A stretch of DNA of 64,000 nt. Origin: Pseudothauera hydrothermalis. GTDB taxonomy: Bacteria > Pseudomonadota > Gammaproteobacteria > Burkholderiales > Rhodocyclaceae. Every line of letters begins with the position of its first letter. Position 1 is the stretch's first letter. This document shows, piece after piece, positions 20,521 through 29,874 of this stretch. The position numbers and the translations under genes were made by a program. The notes under the pieces are model-generated. The model saw only the letters and a list, made by a program, of their open reading frames with translations, searched no databases and had not been told where the DNA came from. The stretch covers positions 2,666,001-2,730,000 of the forward strand of contig NZ_CP029331.1 in assembly GCF_003345255.1 (NCBI RefSeq), given 5' to 3'.

Positions 20521-21807
20521 TCACTGGCCCAGCAGGCGGGCCACCACCTGCGGTGCGGACGGAAAATAAAAATGCACATACGAGGCGGTCAGCCGGGCGC
20601 ACCGGTAAATGGCCTCCCCTTCGCCCCCGTCCGGGCGATGGGCATGGATCAACGGTGCCAGCGGCGTTTCCGCCTTGGAGTAATGAAAGGTGTGACCGGC
20701 AAGCCGCCCTTCGGGCAAGTCGGCCACCTGTAGCCCCAAAGCCGACAGGCGCGGCTGCATCACTGCGCGCCCCGGCAACAGGCCGCCGAAGGCATGCGCA
20801 ACACCGGCCTGATCGACCACCGCCTCGAACAGACTCATCATCCCCCCGCATTCGGCCAAGAGGGGCTTGCCGGCGTCCACATGCGCGCGCAGATCGGCCC
20901 AGAACCCTTGGTTTTCAGCCAATCGTGCGGCGTGCAGTTCCGGATAACCGCCCGGCAGCCAAACCGCATCGCAGCCTGGCAGACGGTCGCCGGCCAGAGG
21001 AGAAAAAAAGATCATTTGGGCACCGAGCGCGCTGAGCGTGTCTAGGTTGGCCGGGTAAATGAAGCCGTAAGCCGCATCGCGGGCCACCGCCACGGTACGA
21101 CCGGACAGAAGCGGCGCGGGCGCAGGCGCCGGCGCGGGCGCAAAATCGACCGCAGGCGGCAAATCCACCACGCCAGTCGTGGCCAACGCATCGGCCATGC
21201 GGTCCAAACGCTGGATGAGATCGGCGATCTCTGCCGCCTGCAACAGTCCGAGGTGGCGCTCGGGCAGGACTGCAGCAGCCTCGCGCGGCACCGCGCCATA
21301 CCAGCGCATACCGTCTGGCAGCGCCTCACGCAGCATGTCGGCATGGCGGGCGCTGCCCACCCGGTTGGCGAGTACGCCGGAAAACGACAGTCCGGGCCTG
21401 TAGTGGGCCAAACCAAAAGCCACCGCAGCAAAGGTTTGCGCCATCGCCCGGGCGTCGATCACGGCCATCACCGGGATGCCAAAGCGCCGCGCAATGTCCG
21501 CGCCCGAGGGTTGGCCATCGTACAAGCCCATGACGCCTTCGACCAGGATCAAATCGGCCTCGCGCGCTGCGGCATATAGCCGCCAGGCGGCATCTGGCTC
21601 ACCGCACATGCCGAAATCCAGGTTATAGACCGGTGCGCCGCTGGCCACTGTATGAATCTGCGGATCGAGAAAATCCGGGCCGCACTTGAACACCCGCACC
21701 CGCCGCCCCTGCCGCGCGTGCAAACGGGCCAGCGCCGCGGTGACCGTGGTCTTGCCCTGGCCGGAGGCCGGGGCCGCCACGAAAAGCGCCGGACAGCGCT
21801 CAGTCAT
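20521..21807 (-). CDS. cobB: Cobyrinate/hydrogenobyrinate a,c-diamide synthase
   Basis: An ATP- and glutamine-dependent enzyme that amidates the a and c carboxylates of cobyrinic or hydrogenobyrinic acid. The 428-residue protein has an N-terminal dethiobiotin-synthetase-like domain with the P-loop AAPASGQGKTT (residues 11-21) and a C-terminal class I-type glutaminase domain with the nucleophile in LLAECGGMMSLF and the catalytic histidine in ASYVHFYFPS. A proline-alanine linker (APAPAPAPAP, about residue 230) joins the domains. Start overlaps the cobA stop by 8 bp. CbiA (anaerobic) and CobB (aerobic) names are both possible; no cobaltochelatase gene is present here to decide. Confidence 0.9.
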   Translation of the reverse strand: MTERCPALFVAAPASGQGKTTVTAALARLHARQGRRVRVFKCGPDFLDPQIHTVASGAPVYNLDFGMCGEPDAAWRLYAAAREADLILVEGVMGLYDGQPSGADIARRFGIPVMAVIDARAMAQTFAAVAFGLAHYRPGLSFSGVLANRVGSARHADMLREALPDGMRWYGAVPREAAAVLPERHLGLLQAAEIADLIQRLDRMADALATTGVVDLPPAVDFAPAPAPAPAPLLSGRTVAVARDAAYGFIYPANLDTLSALGAQMIFFSPLAGDRLPGCDAVWLPGGYPELHAARLAENQGFWADLRAHVDAGKPLLAECGGMMSLFEAVVDQAGVAHAFGGLLPGRAVMQPRLSALGLQVADLPEGRLAGHTFHYSKAETPLAPLIHAHRPDGGEGEAIYRCARLTASYVHFYFPSAPQVVARLLGQ

Positions 21808-22651
21808 AAGTCACCCCGCGATGAACGGCAGTGCAGCCCGCATGCGGCGGATAGGCCGAGGGCGCGCCCGCATCCGGCTGAAACCACGCCAGGCGCGGAT
21901 ACAAGCCCACCACCCCGCCCACCACGGTCAGTGCCGGCGGGCGGATGCCGGCGCGGGCCACCTCCTCGGCCAAACTGCCCAGCGTCGCCACCGCCACCCG
22001 CTGCTGAGGGGTGGTGCCGCGCTCGATGACGCCGGCAGGGGTACTGGCCGGCAGGCCGTGTTCGATCAAGCGGGCACAGATCTCGCCCAGACGGGAAATG
22101 CCCATATAGATCACCAGGGTCTGATGGGGACGGGCGAGCATCGGCCAGTCCAGCTCGAGCGCGCCATCCTTGAGAAAGCCGGTGGCAAACACAACCGACT
22201 GCGCATGATCGCGGTGAGTGAGCGGGATACCGGCGTAAGCGGCGATACCGGCCGCCGCGGTGACGCCGGGCACCACTTCCACGGTGAGGCCGGCCGTCAT
22301 CAGCGCCTCCATCTCCTCGCCGCCGCGGCCAAAAATGAAAGGGTCCCCCCCTTTGAGCCGCACCACCCGTCGTCCGGCGCGGGCGTGACGGACCAGCAGG
22401 GCATTGATTTCCTCCTGCGGCAGCGTATGGTCAGCCGCTTTCTTGCCCACGTATATCCGCTCGGCCGCAGCCGGCGCCAAGTCGACGATCAGCGGACTGA
22501 CCAGGTTGTCGTAGATCACCACCTCGGCGCCCGCCACCAGACGCGCGCCGCGCAGGGTAAGTAGTTCCGGGTCGCCCGGACCGGCGCCAACCAGATAGAC
22601 ATGACCGGGCTGCGGACCCGGACGAACACAGGCAAGTTCAGGCAGTGACAT
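21800..22651 (-). CDS. cobA: Uroporphyrinogen-III C-methyltransferase
   Basis: A SAM-dependent enzyme that methylates uroporphyrinogen III at C2 and C7 to precorrin-2, the branch point to cobalamin and siroheme. The 283-residue SUMT has the tetrapyrrole methylase motifs VYLVGAGPGDPELLTLRGA (about residues 18-36), VVRLKGGDPFIFGRGGEE and VVPGVTAAAGIAAYAGIPLTHR. It lacks the CysG-type N-terminal dehydrogenase/ferrochelatase domain. It sits in the B12 operon between btuD (98 bp gap) and cobB (8 bp overlap), which favours a role in cobalamin synthesis. Confidence 0.92.
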   Translation of the reverse strand: MSLPELACVRPGPQPGHVYLVGAGPGDPELLTLRGARLVAGAEVVIYDNLVSPLIVDLAPAAAERIYVGKKAADHTLPQEEINALLVRHARAGRRVVRLKGGDPFIFGRGGEEMEALMTAGLTVEVVPGVTAAAGIAAYAGIPLTHRDHAQSVVFATGFLKDGALELDWPMLARPHQTLVIYMGISRLGEICARLIEHGLPASTPAGVIERGTTPQQRVAVATLGSLAEEVARAGIRPPALTVVGGVVGLYPRLAWFQPDAGAPSAYPPHAGCTAVHRGVTYD

Positions 22652-22749
22652 AAAGGTTCATTTCCGGGACCGAAGTTTGTCTGGGGCGCGGCGGACCGTC
22701 GCCGCGCGCGCGGTACATCGGGGTGAGCATAGCGCCTTGGTGCATGACA

Positions 22750-23529
22750 TCAATCGGGGATGAAGCTCACCCGCCCATCTAAGCAGTAACGGCGCAGCGG
22801 GTGGCCAAAAGCGGCGCTCAACAGTTCAGGCTGCAACACCTCGTCGCGCGCGCCGGCACGTACCCCGCCACGGCCGTCGAGCAAGATGATCTGGTCGGCG
22901 TAGCGCGCCGCCAGGTTGATGTCGTGCAACACCATGACCACGCTGCGCCCGGCATCGGCCAATCCGCGCATCAGATCGAGCACCGCAATCTGGTAGTGCA
23001 GGTCGAGGTGATTGGTGGGTTCGTCGAGCAACAGCAGCCGCGGCGACTGGGCAAGGAGCGCCGCCACCGCCACACGCTGCCGCTCGCCGCCCGACAGGGT
23101 CAGGATGTCGCGCTCGGCCAATTCGGCCAGCCCCACATCGGCCAAAGCCGCGCGCGCGATGCGCACGTCCTGCGGTCCTTCCCAGCCCCAGCGCCCCAGA
23201 TAAGGGTGGCGCCCGACCAGCACCGTTTCCAGCACGGTGGAGGAGAAATGGTCCGCCTGCTGCTGAGGCAGCAACCCTCGAAACCGCGCCACCTCGGCGG
23301 CACGCCACGCAGCATACGGCAGCCCGCCCAACAACACGCTGCCCACGGTGGGTTCCCGCAGCCCGGCCAAGGTATGCAGCAACATGGTTTTGCCGGCGCC
23401 GTTGGGACCGAGCAGCACCAGACACTGGCCAGCCGCCAGGGTCAAACTGAACTCGCAACACAGCCAGCGCCCGCCAACCTGCAGAGCCAGCCGGTCCGCT
23501 TCCAGCAAGGGGACGGCGGACGTGGTCAT
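22750..23529 (-). CDS. btuD: Cobalamin ABC transporter ATP-binding protein BtuD-like
   Basis: A 259-residue ABC ATPase of the FecE/BtuD family. Visible motifs are Walker A LLGPNGAGKTMLL, signature LSGGERQRVAVAALLAQ, Walker B RLLLLDEPTNHLDL, and the switch histidine in VMVLHDINLAARYAD. ATG 23529 overlaps the btuC-like stop by four bases (ATGA), which fixes the start although the frame remains open upstream. It energises uptake through the adjacent FecCD permease. The position behind a cobalamin riboswitch and between btuC and cobA identifies the substrate as a corrinoid. Confidence 0.9.
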   Translation of the reverse strand: MTTSAVPLLEADRLALQVGGRWLCCEFSLTLAAGQCLVLLGPNGAGKTMLLHTLAGLREPTVGSVLLGGLPYAAWRAAEVARFRGLLPQQQADHFSSTVLETVLVGRHPYLGRWGWEGPQDVRIARAALADVGLAELAERDILTLSGGERQRVAVAALLAQSPRLLLLDEPTNHLDLHYQIAVLDLMRGLADAGRSVVMVLHDINLAARYADQIILLDGRGGVRAGARDEVLQPELLSAAFGHPLRRYCLDGRVSFIPD

Positions 23530-24545
23530 GGTTGTCGCTTTGCCAGAAGAAAAAGAAACAGCGGCACGCCAATCAGCGCAGTCAGTACCCCCACTGGCAG
23601 TTGCTGCGGCGCAATCACGGTGCGGGCCGCGGTGTCGGCCAAGGTGAGCAGCGCGCCGCCGGCCAGCATGGTCGCGGGCAGCAGCGCGCGCTGGTCGTTG
23701 CCGACCACAAAGCGCACCAGGTGCGGCACCACCAAGCCGACGAAACCGACCGAGCCGACCAAGGTCACCGCCACGGCGGTAAATAGCGAGGCGAGCGCAT
23801 ACAGCAAGTAACGCAGGCGAAGTACGTGTACGCCCAGCGCCCGCGCGGTCAGTTCGCCGCGGGTGAGCAGGTTGAGTTCGCGCGCAAAAGGCAGTGCGAT
23901 GCACAGGCCCGCCCCCATCGCCAGCAGCGCCGGCCACGGACGGCTGGCGCCCGAAGCGTCGCCCATCAGCCAAAACAACATCGACTGCACCCGGGTGTCA
24001 GGGGCCAGCGCCAGCATCAAGGTGACCACCGCCCCGCAGCCGGCGGCAACGATCACCCCGGTCAAAAGCAACCGGGTCTGGGTCCATGAACCGTCGCCAT
24101 GCGCCAGACCGAACACCAACAGCATCGCCACCAACGCCCCGCCAAAGGCCGCGCCGTCGATCAACATCGGCGCGAGACCACACAGCATCGCCGCCAAAGC
24201 CCCCACCGCCGCCCCACCGGAGATGCCCAGCACATAGGGATCGGCCAGCGGATTGCGCAGCAACACCTGCATCAGCGCACCGGCCAGCGCCAGCAGACCG
24301 CCGGCGGCATACACCGCCAGCGCGCGCGGCAGGCGCAATTGGCGCACCACTTCCGCCTCCATGCCTTGGCCACCGCCAAACAAGGCCGCGACCACCTCAC
24401 CGGCGGGAATATCCAGCTCACCGGCGGCCAGCGCCCAAACATGGGCCAGCGCACCGGCCAGCACCAAGCCCGCGATCACCGCCCACGCGCGCCGCCGGCC
24501 CGGCAACCGGAGACCCTGGGCGAGACGCTGATCGACGGTGGCCAC
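23526..24545 (-). CDS. btuC: Cobalamin ABC transporter permease BtuC-like (FecCD family)
   Basis: A 339-residue inner-membrane permease with about ten helices. The FecCD signature blocks are present: GALMQVLLRNPLADPYVLGISGGAAVGA (around residues 87-114), LTRGELTARALGVHVLRLR (about 227-245) and VGSVGFVGLVVPHLVRFVVGNDQRALLP (about 263-290), the latter contacting the ATPase. It lies 7 bp after the btuB stop and overlaps btuD. No gene for the periplasmic binding protein BtuF is found in the window, so it must be encoded elsewhere or its role is filled by another protein. Confidence 0.91.
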   Translation of the reverse strand: MATVDQRLAQGLRLPGRRRAWAVIAGLVLAGALAHVWALAAGELDIPAGEVVAALFGGGQGMEAEVVRQLRLPRALAVYAAGGLLALAGALMQVLLRNPLADPYVLGISGGAAVGALAAMLCGLAPMLIDGAAFGGALVAMLLVFGLAHGDGSWTQTRLLLTGVIVAAGCGAVVTLMLALAPDTRVQSMLFWLMGDASGASRPWPALLAMGAGLCIALPFARELNLLTRGELTARALGVHVLRLRYLLYALASLFTAVAVTLVGSVGFVGLVVPHLVRFVVGNDQRALLPATMLAGGALLTLADTAARTVIAPQQLPVGVLTALIGVPLFLFLLAKRQP

Positions 24546-24551
24546 GGGGCG

Positions 24552-26369
24552 TCAACGCGGCGCGTAGCGCAAGCCGACAAAATAGCTGGCACCGGCCGTG
24601 GCATAACCTTTGGCCAGTTCATACTGCTTGTCCAGCACGTTGTTCGCCCGCATTTCCACGCGCCAATCCGGGGTCAGACGGTAATGCACATAAGCATCGA
24701 CCACACCGTAGCCGGCCAAGCGCTCGCTGTTGCTGGCGTTGTCGAAACGATCCCCCTGGCCGTTGAGGTCGATGCCATAAGACCATTTGCCGACGCGATG
24801 ATCCACTTTCACGAAGGCCGCGCTGCGCGCCCGGCGTGCCAGACGCTTGCCGGTGGCCTCATCCCGGGCACGCAACCAGTCCATGCCCACTTGCAGGTCG
24901 AGCTCGCCCAGCGCCACCCGATAAGCCAGCTCCAGGCCCTTGAGCCGGGCTTCGTTCACATTGACCGGCGGCCAACCGCTGATCAGGTCGCGCACCTTGT
25001 TGTCATAGTAGGTCGCTTCCACGCTTTGCCGGCCATCTTTCCAGCGCAGGCCGATTTCGCGGTTGAGCGCACGCTCGGGTTCGAGCTCGGGATTACCGCC
25101 GCCCCAGCCGGTATCCGGCCAGTAGAGTTGATTGAAGGTCGGCGCATTGAAAGCGGTGGCGATGCTGCCGCGCACGCTCCACGCCGGATCGATGTCATAG
25201 CCATAGGCCAGCAGGCCGGTGGTCTTGCCCCCGAACTGCGAATTGTCGTCACGCCGCAGATTGACTTGCACACTGTGCGCGCCCGCCTTCGCCGACCAGC
25301 CCAGCAACCACGCCTTGACGGTACGCTCATCGACCGTATAGGCGGTGGTGCTATCCACTTGACTCTTGACGTAATCGAAAGCCGCCATCAGCACGCCCAA
25401 CGGCAAGTCGATGTCATGCTGCCAGGAGAACTGGTCCTGGGTGGTGTAAAACTTCGACGCTTGCGCTGTGGAGCTTCGGTTGTCTAGGCGGTCGCGGCTG
25501 CGCGCCACCCGCACCGTGCTGCGCCACCCTTCGGCAAGCTGGTTGATGGCATAAACCCCCACCGTATCGAGACGCTTGTCGAGATAGGCGTTGTAGCTCA
25601 GGTTGGCGTCGTACCAGTTGCGCCCGTCGGACTGATAAAGATCGATGCCGATCTCGTCGCGCTCGCGCAGCCCGAGCGCCAGATTGGCGCTCACGAAGGC
25701 GTTGCGAAAACCATCCCGGTCGGGATCATGCGCGCCTGTGCTGCGGGCGTCGAAACCGCGCGTGCGGTCCTGCCCCAGGGTGAGACTATAGCGGAAGCGC
25801 TCGACGCCGCCCGACAGCGATGCATTGGCCTCGAGGGTGTCGTCGCTGCCATAACCCAGGAAAACCTGCGGATCGAAGCCGCTGCGGCCTTTGCGGGTAA
25901 ACACCTGGATCACGCCACCGATGGCCTCGGAACCGTACAGCGCGCTGGCCGGACCGCGCAGCACTTCGATGCGCTCGACCATGGCCAGCGGAATCGCCTC
26001 CAGCGTAGCCTGCCCAGTGGTTGCCGAACCGACGCGCACACCGTCGATCAACAGCAGCGCGTGGCGCGCCTCGGCACCGCGGATGAACACGCTGGCATTC
26101 GAACCCGGCCCGCCGTTGCTGGCCACACGCACGCCGGCGACCGCACGTAGCAAGTCGATCAGGGTCGATTGACCCGCGCGTTCGATCTGTTCGCGCTCGA
26201 TCACTTCGACACTGGCCAACACTTCGTCGGCACGCTGGGCCTGACGGGTAGCGGTCACCACCACCGGCTCGGCGATTTTTTCTACGCTCGCCTGCGCCGA
26301 CACCGAACATGGCAGAGCGGCAGCCAGCGTAAGAGCCGCCGCGGACAAACAGGTTTTCATTCGATTCAT
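24552..26369 (-). CDS. btuB: TonB-dependent vitamin B12 receptor BtuB
   Basis: An outer-membrane receptor for cobalamins of 605 residues. It has a signal peptide (about residues 1-25), a TonB-box-like stretch PVVVTATR (about 35-42), a plug domain to about residue 150 (VAGVRVASNGGPGSNASVFIRGAE, IEVLRGPASALYGSEAIGGVIQV), then a beta-barrel ending in the C-terminal signature ASYFVGLRYAPR with an aromatic-rich last strand. Length fits E. coli BtuB (614). GAGGGA lies 5 bases before the ATG. A cobalamin riboswitch precedes it by about 130 bp, so expression should fall when B12 is plentiful. It begins the btuB-C-D-cobA-cobB-bluB row. Confidence 0.93.
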   Translation of the reverse strand: MNRMKTCLSAAALTLAAALPCSVSAQASVEKIAEPVVVTATRQAQRADEVLASVEVIEREQIERAGQSTLIDLLRAVAGVRVASNGGPGSNASVFIRGAEARHALLLIDGVRVGSATTGQATLEAIPLAMVERIEVLRGPASALYGSEAIGGVIQVFTRKGRSGFDPQVFLGYGSDDTLEANASLSGGVERFRYSLTLGQDRTRGFDARSTGAHDPDRDGFRNAFVSANLALGLRERDEIGIDLYQSDGRNWYDANLSYNAYLDKRLDTVGVYAINQLAEGWRSTVRVARSRDRLDNRSSTAQASKFYTTQDQFSWQHDIDLPLGVLMAAFDYVKSQVDSTTAYTVDERTVKAWLLGWSAKAGAHSVQVNLRRDDNSQFGGKTTGLLAYGYDIDPAWSVRGSIATAFNAPTFNQLYWPDTGWGGGNPELEPERALNREIGLRWKDGRQSVEATYYDNKVRDLISGWPPVNVNEARLKGLELAYRVALGELDLQVGMDWLRARDEATGKRLARRARSAAFVKVDHRVGKWSYGIDLNGQGDRFDNASNSERLAGYGVVDAYVHYRLTPDWRVEMRANNVLDKQYELAKGYATAGASYFVGLRYAPR

Positions 26370-26499
26370 GCTCCCTCAACCGCGCCAGGCGTCCCCGCAC
26401 GACGCGGCAACCGTCGATACGATGCGCACGCGAGGGCAATCGAGAGCAGTGAGGAAACGCGCCCGTCGCCGCCACCCCGCGGCACATCCGCCAGTGCGT

Positions 26500-26720
26500 T
26501 CGAGGCCGGTATCCGGGCTTGTGAGCTGAGCCGGCACGGATATTTGCCGTGCGGACGCAGCGCATCGCCTTCCCGGGTCCCGATCGACCCAGTGGCCGTG
26601 TCTGATGCGCCTTACGCTCACCTACCGTTGCGGGGGCAGCACAGGACTAGCGGCAAAGAGCCGCGCACCTGTTTCCCGTTTAACCCTTTGGCGCGGACCG
26701 CCGCCGGGCACCTGAAACGC
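26500..26720 (-). ncRNA. Cobalamin (AdoCbl) riboswitch
   Basis: Read on the minus strand, this leader contains in order GGGAAACAGGTG, CTGTGCTGCCCCCGCAACGG, GTAGGTGAGCG, GCCACTGGG and GGGAAGGCG, and ends with the B12-box-like AGCCCGGATACCGGCC at 26504-26519. This is the conserved core order of the cobalamin riboswitch. It lies 135 nt upstream of btuB and should reduce btuB-operon expression when adenosylcobalamin binds. A possible -10 box TATTAT sits just upstream near 26747-26752. The 5' and 3' limits are approximate. Confidence 0.93.
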
Positions 26721-26788
26721 CTTGCACCCTGTACGGGTGCGGGGCGGATAATAGCGCGTTCGTCACCACTTGTAGAGCGCAACCGCTG

Positions 26789-27337
26789 ATGAGCGTCGAG
26801 TTGATTCTCGGTGGCGCCCGCTCCGGCAAAAGCCGCCACGCCGAACAGCGTGCGCGGGCCAGCGGCGCGGCCGTCACCGTCATTGCCACCGCGCAAGCCC
26901 TGGATCAGGAGATGGCCGCACGCATCCGCCGCCACCGGCAAGACCGGCCATCGGCCTGGCGTACCCTGGAAACCCCGCGCGAGCTGGCCGCCACCTTGCG
27001 CCGCGAGGCCGCCCCAGGCCACTGCCTGATCGTCGACTGCCTCACCCTGTGGCTGGCCAATCTACTCGAAGGCGCCGACGCACTGCCGCCCGGCCAAGAC
27101 GCCAGCGCATTGCCTGTTTTTGCCGCAGAGCGCGACGCGCTGCTGAGCACCTTACCGCAACTGCCCGGCCAAATCATCCTGGTGGCCAACGAAGTCGGGC
27201 TGGGGCTGGTGCCAGACACCCCGCTCGGGCGTCTGTTTCGCGATGAAGCCGGCCGCCTCAACCAGCAACTTGCGCAGCTGGCCGACACCGTCACCTTCGT
27301 CGCCGCCGGTCTGCCGCTGGTGCTCAAGCAAGGTTAG
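26789..27337 (+). CDS. cobP: Adenosylcobinamide kinase / guanylyltransferase
   Basis: A bifunctional enzyme of nucleotide-loop assembly: it phosphorylates adenosylcobinamide and transfers GMP to give adenosylcobinamide-GDP. The 182-residue protein carries the P-loop GGARSGKS (residues 8-15), the histidine H49 in [10 protein letters not shown] that becomes guanylylated in CobU, and [14 protein letters not shown]. Length matches CobU (181). It diverges from the riboswitch-controlled btuB operon; no separate riboswitch is seen in the 70 bp directly upstream on the plus strand. It starts the row cobP-cobT-cobS-cobC. CobU is the enteric name for the same enzyme. Confidence 0.93.
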   Translation: MSVELILGGARSGKSRHAEQRARASGAAVTVIATAQALDQEMAARIRRHRQDRPSAWRTLETPRELAATLRREAAPGHCLIVDCLTLWLANLLEGADALPPGQDASALPVFAAERDALLSTLPQLPGQIILVANEVGLGLVPDTPLGRLFRDEAGRLNQQLAQLADTVTFVAAGLPLVLKQG

Positions 27338-27447
27338 ACTTTGCGCAGCGCGCAAACCGGACACTCGATGTCGCCTTGCCTGCGCCAGCCATCGGCTGGC
27401 CACTGACCAAGCGCTACCGCGACTTGCCCAACCCACCCGCCCACGAT

Positions 27448-28485
27448 ATGCAATTTGCCATCCCAACGCCCGACACCACGCTGACCCAAGCGTTGCAGCA
27501 CAAAATCGACCGCAAAACCAAGCCCCCCGGCGCGCTCGGCCGCCTGGAGGCATTGGCGCTGCAGATCGGCCTGGTGCAAGGCACGGAAGCGCCGGCACTG
27601 CGTCAGCCGCACATCATGGTATTTGCCGGCGATCACGGCGCAGCCCGCGTTGGAGTGTCCGCTTATCCGCAGGACGTCACCTGGCAGATGGTGGAGAACT
27701 TTCTTGCCGGCGGCGCGGCAATCAACGTGTTCTGCCGGCAGATGGGACTGGGCCTCACCGTGATCGACGCCGGGGTGAATCACCACTTTGGCCGCCGCCC
27801 TGGATTGATCGACGCCAAGCTCGGCCCCGGCACCGCCAACTACCTGGAGCGGCCGGCAATGGATGTCGAAACGGTGCGCCCCGCCCTCAGCCGCGGCCGC
27901 GAACTCGCCCACGCCCTGGCCGCCAACGGCTGCAATTGCGTAGGCTTTGGCGAAATGGGCATCGGCAACACCGCCTCCGCCTCACTGCTTACCCACTGCC
28001 TGACCGGCGCGGCATTGTCCACGGTCACCGGGCGCGGCACCGGGCTGGATGACGCAGGTCTAGCCCGCAAGCGCGCGCTGCTGGAGACCGCGCTGGCGCG
28101 TGGCGGCCGCCCCACCGACCCCATCGCGGCACTGGCCGAATATGGCGGCTTCGAGATCGCCATGATGGCCGGCGCCATGCTGGGCGCGGCCGAGCGCCGC
28201 ATGCTGCTATTGATCGACGGCTTCATCGTCACCGCCGCGCTGCTCGCCGCCCATGCCATCGACCCGGCGCTGCTGCCCTATTGCGTGTTCGCCCACCGTT
28301 CGCAGGAGCCCGGCCACCGGGTACAGCTTGCCCATCTGCAGGCCGAGCCGCTGATGGACCTCGACCTGCGCCTGGGCGAAGGCACCGGCGCAGCGCTGGC
28401 CTTTGCGCTGGTGCAAGCCGCGGTGGGCTTTCTCACCGAAATGGCAAGCTTCGAATCGGCCAGCGTGAGCGGCCGCAGCGCCTGA
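27448..28485 (+). CDS. cobT: Nicotinate-nucleotide--dimethylbenzimidazole phosphoribosyltransferase
   Basis: This enzyme transfers phosphoribose from nicotinate mononucleotide to 5,6-dimethylbenzimidazole, giving alpha-ribazole phosphate. The 345-residue product shows the family landmarks [19 protein letters not shown] (about residues 20-38), [39 protein letters not shown] and the C-terminal [12 protein letters not shown] with the catalytic glutamate. ATG 27448 is chosen because the conserved N-terminus begins there; an earlier in-frame ATG at 27376 adds 24 residues without family similarity. Its substrate comes from BluB, encoded 7 kb away across the riboswitch. Confidence 0.93.
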   Translation: MQFAIPTPDTTLTQALQHKIDRKTKPPGALGRLEALALQIGLVQGTEAPALRQPHIMVFAGDHGAARVGVSAYPQDVTWQMVENFLAGGAAINVFCRQMGLGLTVIDAGVNHHFGRRPGLIDAKLGPGTANYLERPAMDVETVRPALSRGRELAHALAANGCNCVGFGEMGIGNTASASLLTHCLTGAALSTVTGRGTGLDDAGLARKRALLETALARGGRPTDPIAALAEYGGFEIAMMAGAMLGAAERRMLLLIDGFIVTAALLAAHAIDPALLPYCVFAHRSQEPGHRVQLAHLQAEPLMDLDLRLGEGTGAALAFALVQAAVGFLTEMASFESASVSGRSA

Positions 28486-28495
28486 TCCGGCCCCC

Positions 28496-29266
28496 ATGCG
28501 CTACCAGCTCGAACTCTTTTTCATCGCCCTGGGCTTTTTCACCCGCATCCCGGTGCCGGCCTGGGTGCCGTGGTCACCGGAGCGCCTCAACCACGCCGCC
28601 CGTTATTTTCCGCTGGTCGGCTGGGTGGTGGGCGCAGTAGGCGCGGGCGCCTTCCTCGCGCTTGCACAGGTGCTGCCGGTTTCACTGGCGGTGATCCTGT
28701 CGATGGCAGCCACCATCCGGCTCACCGGCGCCTTCCATGAAGACGGCTGGGCCGATACCTGCGATGGGCTGGGCGGCGGCTGGGACAAGGCGCAAGTGCT
28801 CAGCATCATGAAAGACTCGCGCATTGGCAGCTACGGTACCGTGGGCGTGATGCTGATGCTACTTGCCAAGGCGGCGGCGTTGGTGGAGCTGGCCGCGCAC
28901 AGCCACGCCGCCGCGGCACTCGCAGTGTTCGCCGCGCATCCGCTGTCGCGGCTGGCCTCGACCAGCCTGATCCATTGGCTGCCTTATGTGCGCGAAGACG
29001 AAAGCTCGAAATCCAAACCTCTGGCGCGCGCCTTGCGCCCGAGTGAGCTGCTTACCGCAGCCGCTTGCGGTCTTGCCCCATTGGTGCTGCTGGCACCGCT
29101 GCAAGCGGCCGCCGCGCTGGCTGCGGTGGCCGCGCTCACGCTGTGGGCGGCGCGCGTCTTTCTGCGCCGCCTTGGCGGCTACACCGGCGATCTGCTCGGT
29201 GCCGCCCAGCAGGGCAGCGAGCTGGCCTGCTATCTTGGGATTTTGCTTGCATGGAACTACACCTGA
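28496..29266 (+). CDS. cobS: Adenosylcobinamide-GDP ribazoletransferase (cobalamin synthase)
   Basis: An inner-membrane enzyme that joins adenosylcobinamide-GDP and alpha-ribazole (phosphate) to make (phospho)adenosylcobalamin. The 256-residue protein has the CobS landmarks: [14 protein letters not shown] near the N-terminus, [14 protein letters not shown], the metal-binding [19 protein letters not shown] (about residues 80-98) and [18 protein letters not shown]. Several helices are visible. It begins 10 bp after cobT and its 3' end overlaps cobC by 16 bp, so the four cob genes form one transcription unit. Confidence 0.93.
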   Translation: MRYQLELFFIALGFFTRIPVPAWVPWSPERLNHAARYFPLVGWVVGAVGAGAFLALAQVLPVSLAVILSMAATIRLTGAFHEDGWADTCDGLGGGWDKAQVLSIMKDSRIGSYGTVGVMLMLLAKAAALVELAAHSHAAAALAVFAAHPLSRLASTSLIHWLPYVREDESSKSKPLARALRPSELLTAAACGLAPLVLLAPLQAAAALAAVAALTLWAARVFLRRLGGYTGDLLGAAQQGSELACYLGILLAWNYT

Positions 29267-29802
29267 TCCGCCACCCCAAGCCGGACATCGCCCCCGGCAT
29301 CTGTTACGGCCAGCAAGACATCGGCCTGGCTGAGCCGGCCGCCGCGGTGGCCGAACGCCTGCGCCCGCTGCTGCCGGCCGAGTACGCACTGCACGCCAGC
29401 CCACTGACGCGCGCCCGCCTGCTGGCCGAAGCGCTGGGCGAGCCGCGTCTGGATGCGCGCCTCAAAGAGATGTCCTTCGGTCAGTGGGAAGGCCGGACTT
29501 TCGACAGCCTGGGCAGCGCGCTCGACCAATGGTCGCGCGACCCGCTGGGCTTTCGCGCGCCGGGTGGCGAATCCGCCCGCGAAATGAGCACCCGGGTGCT
29601 GGCCTGGCTGGACGAACTGATGGCCGCCGGCCCGCAACAGGCCGTCGTGGTGGTGGCCCATGGCGGCCCGCTGCGGGTCATTGCCGGGCATCTGCTTGGC
29701 CTGCCGGCCGAACGCTGGCTGGGGCTGGATTTTGCCTGCGGTCACGCCACCCGGCTGGACGTTGCGCCCTGGGGCGTAGTGCTGAAATGGTTCAACCGCT
29801 AG
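29251..29802 (+). CDS. cobC: Alpha-ribazole phosphatase, histidine phosphatase family
   Basis: A 183-residue enzyme of the phosphoglycerate-mutase-like family, expected to remove the phosphate from alpha-ribazole phosphate or adenosylcobalamin phosphate. The phospho-accepting histidine is in LIRHPKPD (RHP in place of the more common RHG), the acid residue is in [11 protein letters not shown], and the second histidine is in [20 protein letters not shown] 29251 lies inside the end of cobS and opens directly into the catalytic motif. The family is broad, and the assignment to CobC depends on the operon cobP-cobT-cobS-cobC. Confidence 0.87.
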   Translation: MELHLIRHPKPDIAPGICYGQQDIGLAEPAAAVAERLRPLLPAEYALHASPLTRARLLAEALGEPRLDARLKEMSFGQWEGRTFDSLGSALDQWSRDPLGFRAPGGESAREMSTRVLAWLDELMAAGPQQAVVVVAHGGPLRVIAGHLLGLPAERWLGLDFACGHATRLDVAPWGVVLKWFNR

Positions 29803-29874
29803 CGGCCGCAAGCCGGTTTGCGCACCGCCCCCCATTGGCGCAACCCGGCGTGGCGGACGGCGCACGGTGATACC

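Noticed and set aside
23530-23973. A 5' extension of the btuD reading frame by about 148 codons
   Set aside because: The extension lies wholly inside the FecCD permease gene and has no ABC features; the ATGA overlap gives a normal start.
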